From: JAJDTR01 sp965220415
GTDB lineage: Bacteria; Poribacteria; WGA-4E; JAJDTR01
Reading direction: 5' to 3'
Length of the DNA: 64,000 nucleotides
Assembly (NCBI GenBank): GCA_965220415.1
Contig: OZ244829.1
Location: 3,038,001 to 3,102,000 of the forward strand
The notes under the pieces were generated by a model. The model was not told the origin of the DNA. It ran no database searches and worked only from the letters and a program-made list of their open reading frames with translations. The number at the start of each line of letters is the position of its first letter. The stretch's first letter is position 1. The translations under genes and the position numbers were made by a program. Shown here one piece after another: positions 42,339-51,106 of this stretch.

Positions 42339-43075
42339 AAGCCACGCCTGATGTACGGCTAAAAGCGCTAATACCGAATCTTGGCCGGCGGACCGAGCGC
42401 TGGGAGCCGTGTTACGAGAAGTTAACAAGCGAAGCACAGTTCCCCGCATCTCAAATTCAACGTTTTTCGGCTTTCGACTACAAAGACTATCCGACTCTCG
42501 AAGCGGCGAAAGAACATGCGGCGCGGTACTTTCAGGGATTGCCGCCTTTGCTCACGCAAGAGACGATTATTTCGAGTTTTTGTTGGCTTTTCACATGGTA
42601 CGCCATGATGATGCAGATTAGTGTTGCCGATCGAAATGAATACTACATGATGCTACTAGATGATTGCACCGTAACGTTGACCTATAACCAGTTGCGGCAC
42701 AGTATGGACGTATTGAACGCAAACGGCGCAAAGGCAACGATTATCCAGTTGTCGCGCAACCCACGAAAAATACAGTGCCGGCGTATGATACCGGAACTGG
42801 ACATCTGGCAGTTCGGATTATGCGGTAGATCCGATGCCGGTTATATCGTGAATTCAGAGGGAGCGTTACAATTGATGGATAATGCGAATCAAACGCCTTT
42901 TCCAAAGGTACCGGCTGATGTTTTGGAGCGGTTGTCTGGTGAAGCAAATCAAGACGGGTACTATGCCTTGTCAGCAAAATACGAGCGATTAAATGGCGGC
43001 GGCGCTGGCGCCGCCGCCATTTTCATATGGACTATCGAACTTCAAGATAGGTTAGGCTCTACCAACTATCAATAA
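42296..43075 (+). CDS. GT25-like glycosyltransferase, paralogue 1
   Basis: This frame overlaps the previous gene; GTG codons at 42296, 42323 and 42332 are all possible starts, so the N-terminus is uncertain. The core starts LIPNLGRRTERWEPCYEKL, then HAARYFQGLPPLL, a WLFTWYAMMMQ helix and YYMMLLDDCTVT, which parallel the GT25 (LPS glycosyltransferase) pattern N-L-x-R-R-x-x-R-x and a DxD-like DD. Two relatives follow at 43812 and 49983. The C-terminal segment (NGGGAGAAAIFIWTIELQD) is read through a GC-rich palindrome. Confidence 0.6.
   Translation: MQDYHYEWPVGLVLKATPDVRLKALIPNLGRRTERWEPCYEKLTSEAQFPASQIQRFSAFDYKDYPTLEAAKEHAARYFQGLPPLLTQETIISSFCWLFTWYAMMMQISVADRNEYYMMLLDDCTVTLTYNQLRHSMDVLNANGAKATIIQLSRNPRKIQCRRMIPELDIWQFGLCGRSDAGYIVNSEGALQLMDNANQTPFPKVPADVLERLSGEANQDGYYALSAKYERLNGGGAGAAAIFIWTIELQDRLGSTNYQ
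42991..43022 (+). other. Perfect GC-rich palindrome inside a gene
   Basis: ATGGCGGCGGCGC and GCGCCGCCGCCAT form a 12-13 bp stem with a two-base loop, followed by TTTTC. It encodes the glycine/alanine stretch near the end of the GT25-like protein and could act as a terminator. Confidence 0.7.
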
Positions 43076-43102
43076 GCTCTTCAATAACTCGGGAATAGGG
43101 TC

Positions 43103-43798
43103 ATGAAATACACTGATTTTCCGCTTAAACAATCTAAATACGCAACCGCAATTGTGCGTAAAGTTCGCGAAAATGCCACTGCTTCCGCCGCTCGAATACG
43201 GCAAACCGTCAGTCCGCGACACATCATTCAACATTCCGAAACGGAATTATGCACACTCTATGAGATTGCGGCATCGCTACATGACGACGAACTGTTGGTC
43301 GGTTATACTCTACAGTGTGGTACATTTTGCGGTGGTTCCGCCTGCGTCATGGCACATGCACTTAAGGACGCCAATTCCGATTTCACGCCACTCCTTACAA
43401 TAGACAGCTATACCAAAGAATTTGAACCGTTACGTGAAGCATTCAACAACGCATACATTGAATGCCGCGAAAACATCTGGGCTAACAACCTAGCAGAGCA
43501 CGTCCACTTAGTATTGGCCGACGATGTGCAATACCTGAAGCACTTTTGGAACTCGCCGGTTCGGCTCGCATTCATAGACAGCAGTCACCACTATCAGCAT
43601 ACCAAAGATGAAATTAGCCTCATCACTCCACACCTCATTAACCAGGGCTGGCTAATCTTCGATGATTATTTCAACGAGAACACTCCGGGCGTCCAAAAAG
43701 CTATCTTAGAGTTTCTCGACCACACCTCGATTAACTTTGAAATCTACCGCGTTAACGGACTGCTTATCTTTAGAAGAAACAACGAAGACAGAGGATAG
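43103..43798 (+). CDS. Class I SAM methyltransferase, paralogue 1
   Basis: This 231-aa protein has a Rossmann SAM-binding loop (LQCGTFCGGSACVMAHAL), the acidic end of strand 2 (LLTIDSYT), and the block LAFIDSSHHYQHTKDEISLI with GWLIFDDYF, as in Methyltransf_24-type enzymes associated with glycan clusters. It is paralogous to 46448. It probably methylates a surface sugar. The 3' end overlaps the next open frame, but the true GT25 start lies 14 bases downstream. Confidence 0.7.
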   Translation: MKYTDFPLKQSKYATAIVRKVRENATASAARIRQTVSPRHIIQHSETELCTLYEIAASLHDDELLVGYTLQCGTFCGGSACVMAHALKDANSDFTPLLTIDSYTKEFEPLREAFNNAYIECRENIWANNLAEHVHLVLADDVQYLKHFWNSPVRLAFIDSSHHYQHTKDEISLITPHLINQGWLIFDDYFNENTPGVQKAILEFLDHTSINFEIYRVNGLLIFRRNNEDRG

Positions 43799-43811
43799 CC
43801 GCATAGAGGAT

Positions 43812-44510
43812 ATGAAAATTATAGTGGCCAATCTTAAGCGAAGATCAGATCGCTGGTACACTTGTCTTGGCGCTTTGATGGGACTTCAATACCCTCCAAA
43901 TTCTATCATACGATTTCATGCGCATGACGGGAACAAATACGAATCCTTCGAAACGGCTCGGGCAGCAGCAGCAAAACAGTTCCCTTATTCCCGCTTCATT
44001 TGCAGTAACACGATAGCCAAAAATTATTATTGTTGGTCTTGGACATGGTATGACATAATGTATCAGATAGCAGCTGGCAAACATGGCGATTTAGTCCTTT
44101 TGCTTGTCGATGATTATGCGCCGGGCTGCAATAGAACACAGATGCACAACTATGTTGATGTTTTAAATAAAATTTACCCAATCAACTGTATTCAGTTATA
44201 TTGGAACGATCAAAATGCACCAGAATTTGCCCGAGATGATAAGTTATGTCCCGGCGAAAAGATTCCAAATACTCCATTCCGTCTAGGCGTTCACGCCTCC
44301 GGTGATGGAGCCAATATAATGTCGCCAGAAGGCGCGCGTCAAATTCTTGAACTCGCAGATAGTCATGTAAATGCAGGTGTCCCAAATTGGGTGTTCTATC
44401 GAATAGCAAGGACCCTGGTAAACACTAACGGATACTATTGTTCTGACCATTGTTACATTTATCTCGGAAACAGGCATGTCAACAAACATCAGGATGGGCC
44501 AAATTACTAA
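43812..44510 (+). CDS. GT25-like glycosyltransferase, paralogue 2
   Basis: From ATG 43812 (AGAGGAT upstream) the 232-aa protein opens MKIIVANLKRRSDRWYTCLG, the GT25-type N-L-x-R-R-x-x-R-W motif, then PNSIIRFHAHDGNKYESFE, YYCWSWTWYDIMYQI and LVLLLVDDYAPG with a DD pair. The same order is seen at 42296 and 49983. Family 25 enzymes transfer hexoses to LPS or collagen-like acceptors. Acceptor unknown. The leader (ACAGAGGATAGCCGCA) recurs before the next gene. Confidence 0.65.
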   Translation: MKIIVANLKRRSDRWYTCLGALMGLQYPPNSIIRFHAHDGNKYESFETARAAAAKQFPYSRFICSNTIAKNYYCWSWTWYDIMYQIAAGKHGDLVLLLVDDYAPGCNRTQMHNYVDVLNKIYPINCIQLYWNDQNAPEFARDDKLCPGEKIPNTPFRLGVHASGDGANIMSPEGARQILELADSHVNAGVPNWVFYRIARTLVNTNGYYCSDHCYIYLGNRHVNKHQDGPNY

Positions 44511-44541
44511 AAATAACAGCAAATACAGAGGATAGCCGCAC

Positions 44542-45591
44542 ATGGTACAAGAAAGTATTTATCTATTTCCTAGTCCGACGGATTTTCCCGTACCTAACTA
44601 TAATTCCGAAGTTGCCCTATTAATACGGTTATTCCCGATTAATGATGTTAAAATTCGCTCAAAAGATTTGCAATATCTCAACGTCGCGCTCTGGTCTATG
44701 CGATCGCACATCATCAATACTGATATGGCACATTTCAACGTCAAACCTTTATTCCACATAAAAGCGTGTTATTACGACCGTGCCGCGCCAATTCTTACCA
44801 CCGCCGGCGTACCTGAAGATTGCCTGCTCGCTTTTCCGGACGACCTGTGTTCCACCTCACTCCCAGGTGCCATTGCCCAATGGAAAGCCACAGCACCCAT
44901 ACTTGATTCCCAACTCGACACATACGACCATGTCGTAGTTGTCGACGCCGATACATTTAGCCTCAAATCCGACGATAACCAGCCTCTACCGCTGATTGAT
45001 TTGTCTCTCAACACCTTCGCCAAAACGTCGTTCACTGTCCTGTACGATTGGTATAAGCCGTTTAGACACAAAACGCACGAGGTAATCAATTGGTGGGCCT
45101 GTCCCATGGGACTTGACAACTTTATAGACAAAGCGGCGCATTGGGCAGGTTGCTCAAAGGCTGAATACTCGGAGATAATGTTTAATCCTGAGATCTCCAA
45201 GCCCTTGCTCAACGGGCTCTATATCAACTTGCCCATACCTTGGCTACGGGAAGACAAAGAGTTCCGCCGATTCATCCATGACTGCTCCAGCGCAATGGGA
45301 CATGAAGAAATAGCTCTGCATATTTGGTCATTGCGACACTATTTCCAGACAGGCGAACAATTGCCCATCGATTCTCTTGCCAACCATGTAAATCACGCTG
45401 CCGATTTCACGTCATATAGACAATCAAATCCAAAAGAACCGCGTTTGCTCCATGCCGTCACGTTGGCTGGCGTCGAAGAACACGCCGGCGATTTTTCCAC
45501 CTCCATTGGGGCGACGCCTGAAGATGCCAACAATTTTGCGGGCAACACCGCACATCTCTATTCGTCTGCTTCCAATTATAAAAGGTCATGA
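44542..45591 (+). CDS. GT-A-fold glycosyltransferase-like protein
   Basis: This 349-aa protein has a clear DxD motif in DHVVVVDADTFSL (Asp135-Asp137), expected for metal-dependent nucleotide-sugar binding, preceded by a GT-A-like segment (VPEDCLLAFPDDL). GGATAGCCGCAC lies just before ATG, the same leader as upstream of the preceding gene. Later blocks (WACPMGLDNFIDKAAHW) are not diagnostic. It is probably one of the sugar-adding enzymes of the block. Confidence 0.6.
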   Translation: MVQESIYLFPSPTDFPVPNYNSEVALLIRLFPINDVKIRSKDLQYLNVALWSMRSHIINTDMAHFNVKPLFHIKACYYDRAAPILTTAGVPEDCLLAFPDDLCSTSLPGAIAQWKATAPILDSQLDTYDHVVVVDADTFSLKSDDNQPLPLIDLSLNTFAKTSFTVLYDWYKPFRHKTHEVINWWACPMGLDNFIDKAAHWAGCSKAEYSEIMFNPEISKPLLNGLYINLPIPWLREDKEFRRFIHDCSSAMGHEEIALHIWSLRHYFQTGEQLPIDSLANHVNHAADFTSYRQSNPKEPRLLHAVTLAGVEEHAGDFSTSIGATPEDANNFAGNTAHLYSSASNYKRS

Positions 45592-45594
45592 TTT

Positions 45595-46446
45595 ATGCAA
45601 AATCCTTTTGAAAAACCTTCCGTACGCGATCCCGATAACAACTGTCCAATTCGAGGTTTGGACTATGTCGATGAAATTAGCGCACAATTTATTAAAGCAA
45701 CAGGTGCAAAGGTTGAACACCAATACGACTTGTCGTTACGCTTGAACCTGTTTAAACAATTTGTGCAAAATAAATCTGTCGCAATTATTGGACGAGCGAG
45801 CTATTTGAGGCATCTGGAGCAGGGGGTCAATATTGATAAATATGACGTAGTAATACGCATTCATACGTGGTCAATACATAACGAGCCGACAGAATTCAAA
45901 GGAACGCCCGAAGACGAACACAATCGCATATCGAAGCGAAAATACGTCCCTGCGCGCTACCAAACCAATATCGGGTCAAAAACGGATGTTCTATATCTAC
46001 GCTTGCAGTGGATCGGGTTTGAAGATCTTACAAACACAATGGAACTCCTCAAACACGATGGCACATCATGGATAGGATGTGAAACGTTTACGGAGATGCG
46101 CGACGGTGCACCTCGTCATCATTACATTGAGCAACATTTTATGCCGGTTCACGTTATACCAATCGATTTCTTCGGGAATCTGTCGGCTCGCCTAAATTAT
46201 AGTCATCCATTGCCCGGAACAATAATTGCCGCCTTTCTAGCCGATACTGATGCGCGAGATATTTACATTACAGGTTGCCCCTGCTATCAAGACAAGTTCG
46301 GCAAAACCGAACACGCGAAACTAGAGCTTATTGGCCGCCATCAAACCCTTACGGACTTTCATTACCTTCGCCAACTCGTTCAACGTGACGAGCGTTTTGC
46401 GTGCGATGGCGTAATGGCAAAACTTTTCGAAACCGAGATTTCGTAA
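45595..46446 (+). CDS. GT29/sialyltransferase-like glycosyltransferase 2
   Basis: This 283-aa protein carries NKSVAIIGRASYLRHLEQG (from residue 59) and INIDKYDVVIRI, the same sialyl-motif-like signature as the product at 40913, plus HPLPGTIIAAFLADTDARDI and YITGCPCYQDKFGKTEHAK matching its second block. It has an extra N-terminal 50 residues. Two such enzymes in one block suggest sequential or alternative capping reactions. It starts three bases after the previous stop. Confidence 0.7.
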   Translation: MQNPFEKPSVRDPDNNCPIRGLDYVDEISAQFIKATGAKVEHQYDLSLRLNLFKQFVQNKSVAIIGRASYLRHLEQGVNIDKYDVVIRIHTWSIHNEPTEFKGTPEDEHNRISKRKYVPARYQTNIGSKTDVLYLRLQWIGFEDLTNTMELLKHDGTSWIGCETFTEMRDGAPRHHYIEQHFMPVHVIPIDFFGNLSARLNYSHPLPGTIIAAFLADTDARDIYITGCPCYQDKFGKTEHAKLELIGRHQTLTDFHYLRQLVQRDERFACDGVMAKLFETEIS

Positions 46447-46447
46447 C

Positions 46448-47185
46448 ATGACACCATTTACTGCGTTTCCGCCGACAATGGCAATAGACGCTCCGGAGTT
46501 CGTTGCTTATAAGGAACGAATAGGGGTGCAAAAATTGACATTGAAAAGCCCTGAGACCACAGGTCGCGTTATAGAAGACATTGAAACAGCCGTACGCAAC
46601 ATCGCGGGGCCGTTCAAAGACCATCTGCATGCCCCCGGCGAATTCCGCGCTCTTTACGAAATTGTTTTAGGCTTAAATGATACTATACCTCAGCCCGAAG
46701 GCTATATTGTAAATTCTGGTACATTTCGCGGCGCGAACACCTGCGTTATTGCAGCTGCACTCCGTAACTCACAATGTGATAAACCGGTGGTTACTATCGA
46801 TCCTTTTACCCATGCACATCGGCAGGCAAACATTAACGATACGACCGACCTCGTGTTCCTTCACCACAAACGGCTCATTGAAGCGTTGCAACTCCAAAAA
46901 TACATTGTGTCCGTGTTCCACACGAATTTGGAATACTTGCATCACTTCTGGACACTGCCGATTCGCATCGCCGTTATCGACACGTGTCATCGCTACGAAC
47001 AAACGGTGGCAGAACTGCAACGTTTGACCAAATACATACCTCCGGGTGGCTGGTTCATATCTCATGATTATATGCCGGCATTCAGTTCTGTAGTGCAAGC
47101 ACTACACGAGTTCCTCGCCACAACGCCGCGCAAATACAAACTGTTTAGTTACTGGGCTTATTTGTTTATTCAATTTTTGGACTAA
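46448..47185 (+). CDS. Class I SAM methyltransferase, paralogue 2
   Basis: This 245-aa paralogue of 43103 has GYIVNSGTFRGANTCVIAAA as its SAM loop, VVTIDPFTH, RIAVIDTCHRYEQTVAEL and GGWFISHDYMP. It starts one base after the stop of the sialyltransferase-like gene, so translation is probably coupled. GT29 followed by this methyltransferase echoes the arrangement at the start of the block, suggesting module duplication. Confidence 0.7.
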   Translation: MTPFTAFPPTMAIDAPEFVAYKERIGVQKLTLKSPETTGRVIEDIETAVRNIAGPFKDHLHAPGEFRALYEIVLGLNDTIPQPEGYIVNSGTFRGANTCVIAAALRNSQCDKPVVTIDPFTHAHRQANINDTTDLVFLHHKRLIEALQLQKYIVSVFHTNLEYLHHFWTLPIRIAVIDTCHRYEQTVAELQRLTKYIPPGGWFISHDYMPAFSSVVQALHEFLATTPRKYKLFSYWAYLFIQFLD

Positions 47186-47218
47186 ACAACAAATCAAGAA
47201 AAGGAGTAAAACAAAATC

Positions 47219-49969
47219 ATGTTTATACGCATCTTATTCGTCTTATTGTATTTAACACTGTCCGTCCCGTTATGGGCGCAAGTCGTTGAAATCCCCGACG
47301 ACAACCTCCGTGCCGCAATTCGCGAAGCTCTGGCACTCCCCGCCGACGTTCGCGTTACACAGGACGCCATGCAGGATTTAACGGCCATCGTCGCTTCAAG
47401 CCGCCAGATACAAGAACTCACCGGCGTTGAATATGCCGTCAATCTACGAAAACTCCGACTTGCCGGCAACAGAATCACCGACCTCCGCCCAATCGCCGGG
47501 CTGACGAAGTTGAAGCTTCTCGACTTGTTTTCGAATCCAATATCAGACCTGACGCCGTTAGCCAATCTAGCCGCGCTAGAACTCCTGGGCCTTGGAGCGT
47601 GCCACATTGACGACATTGCGCCGCTTACCTCACTCGTCACACTATCCTCACTCGATCTGCGATTCAATGTAATCGACAATATCAGGCCCCTTGCCGGACT
47701 TTCACGGTTAACCGAATTACTTCTGACCAACAATTTAATTACTGATGTCAGCCCCTTATCGAAACTCACTTCGCTTGAGCGTTTGGAACTCCACGGCAAC
47801 CGAATCGCTGACCATACTCCACTTGATGGATTATCTCTTGATCATTTTATCTACGATCAACAATGCGACTTCCCGCCGCTGCCGCTTCAGCCTCGTTTGG
47901 AAAACAGAACCTTTCCCTCGGTTTTTACGGCATGGGGCAGCATTGGCCACAGCACGGTTCTTAACCAGCCGCATCTGTCTGATCTGGAACAGTTGGCACA
48001 ACACGATTTACATGTCGGAGGACCGTCACTATTCCACGTTCACCTCGTACCTACGGCTAAAGGATGGGCTGTTCAAGGTGAGCTCGACCGTGGGGTACAA
48101 ACACGTGACGATTTTATCGCCATAAATCCCAATATGGTTTTTCTTTTGCAACTAGCGCTGCGGACCCGCTCGAAAGGCGAGTTTCCCGACGATTCTCATT
48201 ACTGGATAAAGGACGCGAACGGCCAACCGGTTTCTCAAAAAGGGGGCACTTATTTATGGGATTTCACCCACCCTGATGTTCAAGACATCATTGTTGAGGA
48301 AGCTATAGCTGTTGCTAAGTGCGGATTATACGACGGGATTTTTTTCGATTGGTGGAACGATGACCACGCTATTCTGGCAGATTTTGACGGTGACTGGTCG
48401 CATAAGTTTCGCGGCAACGAAGTTGAGCAAGACGCACGAGTTAATATCGTTCGACGCATCCGCGCCGCCACACGCCCGGACTTTTTAATAATGGGCAATA
48501 CCAATGAGCGGATACTCCCACGAACAGGAGCCTACGTCAACGGCGGGTTTATGGAAACCGGTATGCCTTTTGACCGAACAGGCGACGAACTTGAGGAGAC
48601 TGTCGACAGAGTTGAAAAGGCTCTACTTTGGCTCGAAAACAATCTGCGCGAACCCAGAATAAACGGGCTTCAAGCGCATATTCAACCTTCGGAGACCCCT
48701 GATAGCCCGTCAAGTCTGCGCTGGATGCGTGCCGCCACAGCTCTCAGCCTCACACATTCCGACGGCTACATACTTTTTAGGGCGGAGCAATACCATGGTC
48801 ACTACTGGTACAACTTCTGGGACGCGAATCTCGGGCGCCCTGTTGGTCCCAAATCCCAGCTTTACGATGAAGAGATACCTGGCCTCTACATCCGGGCGTT
48901 TACGAACGGATGGGCAGTGTACAACCACAGCGGCACACCGCAGAACATAACCTTGCCCGAGGAAGTCATCTCCGTAGCAAGCGGTTTAACGAATATCCTC
49001 CACGCACTCCCAAATTTAGATGGGGGAATCTACCTCAAAAAGACGGAGCCGGTAGATACTCCCCATGTCAATGGCAGCGATATTTACATTTCCGAGCCTA
49101 TCGACGCTGTCCCCGGCGCGGCGCTTCTATTGGACGCCTCGAAAAACCCGGGCACTACAGCGCACTGGGTTAACTTCGGAACGGCGGGAGGAAGATTACT
49201 ACCGACTGATAAATCTCCAAGCCTTGAAGAGGGCGAAATAGATATTCCATCCATCGGTTTCAGTGGGCAGCGCCGATATTACACCGCCACGGTGTCAGGT
49301 CAAACCTTCGGGGGACCGGTCGATACAAATCCTAAACTCTACTTGGGCGACTGGACGCTTGAATTCCTTTGCAAGCGCAACGGCAATCTGTTCGATCTGG
49401 AACATCACTTCGCCGGCTTCCAAAACAGCCCTAGAGAAGAGCTTCAAGGGATCCGCTTATGGCTGCCGAATGACGGGAAAGAACTTGGCATGTCCATACA
49501 CGCCGATGGCTTTAAACAACGCGCACGAGCGCTGAATATTTTCCTAGAGGAGAACGTGTGGACTTGGGTGACAATTGTTTCCCTAAACGGTGAGTCAATC
49601 ATCGCCTATCAAGACGGCGTCGAAGTTAGCAGGCATCAGGGGGTGCATTTCGACGAAAGCTTGCCTTTAGACGACATTTCGATCGGCGCGTTTTCGTATG
49701 ATGAACGACACCACAACTTCAACGGTTCATTTTCCATCGTGCGCGTTTATGCCAAGGCACTAACCCCGGATGAGGTGCTGCAAAACATCGGTACGACAGT
49801 AATTCCAATTGTCAATCCCGCCGATGTCAACGGCGATGGGGTGGTGAATATTTTTGATTTGACGCTGGTGGCGCAGGGGTTTGGGACGGACAAGCACGAG
49901 GCGGACGTGAATGGGGACGGGGTTGTTAATGTGTTTGATTTGGTGTTCGTAGCCAACGAATTCCGATAG
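47219..49969 (+). CDS. LRR / hydrolase-like / LamG / dockerin protein
   Basis: This 916-aa secreted protein has a signal peptide (to about residue 20), leucine-rich repeats (about 22-215, LRLAGNRITDLRPIAGLTKL type), a TIM-barrel glycoside-hydrolase-like domain (about 235-620) with YLWDFTHPDVQDIIVEEA and GLYDGIFFDWWNDD, a LamG/concanavalin-like lectin domain (about 680-855), and a dockerin type I module (about 868-916) with two calcium loops (DVNGDGVVNIFDLTLVAQ and DVNGDGVVNVFDLVFVA). Dockerins dock to cohesins, not seen here. Its presence among glycosyltransferase genes suggests a glycan-active surface protein. The ATG follows AAAAGGAGT. Confidence 0.85.
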   Translation: MFIRILFVLLYLTLSVPLWAQVVEIPDDNLRAAIREALALPADVRVTQDAMQDLTAIVASSRQIQELTGVEYAVNLRKLRLAGNRITDLRPIAGLTKLKLLDLFSNPISDLTPLANLAALELLGLGACHIDDIAPLTSLVTLSSLDLRFNVIDNIRPLAGLSRLTELLLTNNLITDVSPLSKLTSLERLELHGNRIADHTPLDGLSLDHFIYDQQCDFPPLPLQPRLENRTFPSVFTAWGSIGHSTVLNQPHLSDLEQLAQHDLHVGGPSLFHVHLVPTAKGWAVQGELDRGVQTRDDFIAINPNMVFLLQLALRTRSKGEFPDDSHYWIKDANGQPVSQKGGTYLWDFTHPDVQDIIVEEAIAVAKCGLYDGIFFDWWNDDHAILADFDGDWSHKFRGNEVEQDARVNIVRRIRAATRPDFLIMGNTNERILPRTGAYVNGGFMETGMPFDRTGDELEETVDRVEKALLWLENNLREPRINGLQAHIQPSETPDSPSSLRWMRAATALSLTHSDGYILFRAEQYHGHYWYNFWDANLGRPVGPKSQLYDEEIPGLYIRAFTNGWAVYNHSGTPQNITLPEEVISVASGLTNILHALPNLDGGIYLKKTEPVDTPHVNGSDIYISEPIDAVPGAALLLDASKNPGTTAHWVNFGTAGGRLLPTDKSPSLEEGEIDIPSIGFSGQRRYYTATVSGQTFGGPVDTNPKLYLGDWTLEFLCKRNGNLFDLEHHFAGFQNSPREELQGIRLWLPNDGKELGMSIHADGFKQRARALNIFLEENVWTWVTIVSLNGESIIAYQDGVEVSRHQGVHFDESLPLDDISIGAFSYDERHHNFNGSFSIVRVYAKALTPDEVLQNIGTTVIPIVNPADVNGDGVVNIFDLTLVAQGFGTDKHEADVNGDGVVNVFDLVFVANEFR

Positions 49970-49982
49970 AAACTGTTTGACT

Positions 49983-50768
49983 ATGAAGCCTATTAACTTT
50001 ATAATCCCGAACCTCAACCGCCGCTCTGATCGTTTCGCCGAATGCACTCGACTACTCAAAGTGTCTAATGTCCCCGACCACAACATTCGACGCTTCACTG
50101 CACACGATCATTTAGACTACAATGCGTACGCGGAAGCCTCGGTGGCTATACACAACGAATTTGGCGAATTACCGGCTTGGTTATGCGAACCCCTTTGGAA
50201 CGCATCAAAATCAAACTTCTGCTGGAATTGGACATGGTATTCAATACTACACACGATTAGCATGTCAAATCAGCATCATTTTTACGTACTGCTCGTCGAC
50301 GACATTTACCTTCAAATAGATTATTTCCGATTACGCAAATTGATTAACACACTATACCTTCCTGAAAAACACCACAAGTTCATCGTATTCCTAGGCCATC
50401 TTCATCCCAGTGCCGAGCCCTGCCACGATTATGTCCAACACATAACCGAGTTCCAGCATGGGATACCGGGAAAAAGCGATGCCGCCACACTCTACACGAC
50501 AGGGGGGGCGCATTTTATGATGCAGCAAGCCAATCAACTACAAAACCACGTCTTACGCAACCAATCCCCTATCATTCTTGACCCTTGGATTTTGTGCGTA
50601 ACACTCCGCCAACGAATTCGCAGGGAACCCAATCTGCAAACTGGGATTTTCTCTTGTTCCGACAAACTCACGTTAATTGACAGCGACATCCCCGGCGTCT
50701 TTACCTATTATAACTCTGGTCTCACTGATTTCACACAAAACCGCGATGAAATCCCTCGCCAAACCTAG
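49983..50768 (+). CDS. GT25-like glycosyltransferase, paralogue 3
   Basis: This 261-aa protein starts MKPINFIIPNLNRRSDRFAE, with the same N-L-N-R-R-x-D-R-x motif as paralogues 1 and 2, followed by DHNIRRFTAHDHLDYNAYAE, a NFCWNWTWYSILHTI helix and FYVLLVDDIYLQ. It lies only 13 bases after the dockerin gene. Family assignment is by comparison within this window and by the GT25 motif; acceptor unknown. Its start has a weak ribosome-binding site. Confidence 0.65.
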   Translation: MKPINFIIPNLNRRSDRFAECTRLLKVSNVPDHNIRRFTAHDHLDYNAYAEASVAIHNEFGELPAWLCEPLWNASKSNFCWNWTWYSILHTISMSNQHHFYVLLVDDIYLQIDYFRLRKLINTLYLPEKHHKFIVFLGHLHPSAEPCHDYVQHITEFQHGIPGKSDAATLYTTGGAHFMMQQANQLQNHVLRNQSPIILDPWILCVTLRQRIRREPNLQTGIFSCSDKLTLIDSDIPGVFTYYNSGLTDFTQNRDEIPRQT

Positions 50769-50893
50769 CATTCAGGAAATTCCCAATAATCAGAAGTGGC
50801 CCTCAATTTTTTTCCGCCCCAGGCCGTAAAGGATGCAGCGGGAATGAACACGGACGGAAAGGAATATCTTAATGATAGATAATTTTACGCACC

Positions 50894-51106
50894 ATGCGAG
50901 ATGCCAAAAATCTCATGATGACAAAACAGCACATAAAAAAAGAAGTTGAAGCCGAACCTTGCCTTAAGGAACTCTGCAAAGAACTTCTCGCACGTATAGA
51001 AAAGCAAGATGAAGCAATAGCTGCCCTTCGTCGTGAGAATAGCGAGAGGCACAACAAAATATGGCAGAAGCTTATCGGTATCCATATCGCCGCGGGTAGA
51101 CGCTAG
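50894..51106 (+). CDS. Short coiled-coil protein
   Basis: A 70-aa product with a coiled coil (EAEPCLKELCKELLARIEKQ, DEAIAALRRENSERHNKI). The ATGs at 50915/50918 are alternatives. It sits beside a decayed copy of the leader of the glycosyltransferase at 51787. Function unknown and reality moderate. Confidence 0.4.
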   Translation: MRDAKNLMMTKQHIKKEVEAEPCLKELCKELLARIEKQDEAIAALRRENSERHNKIWQKLIGIHIAAGRR

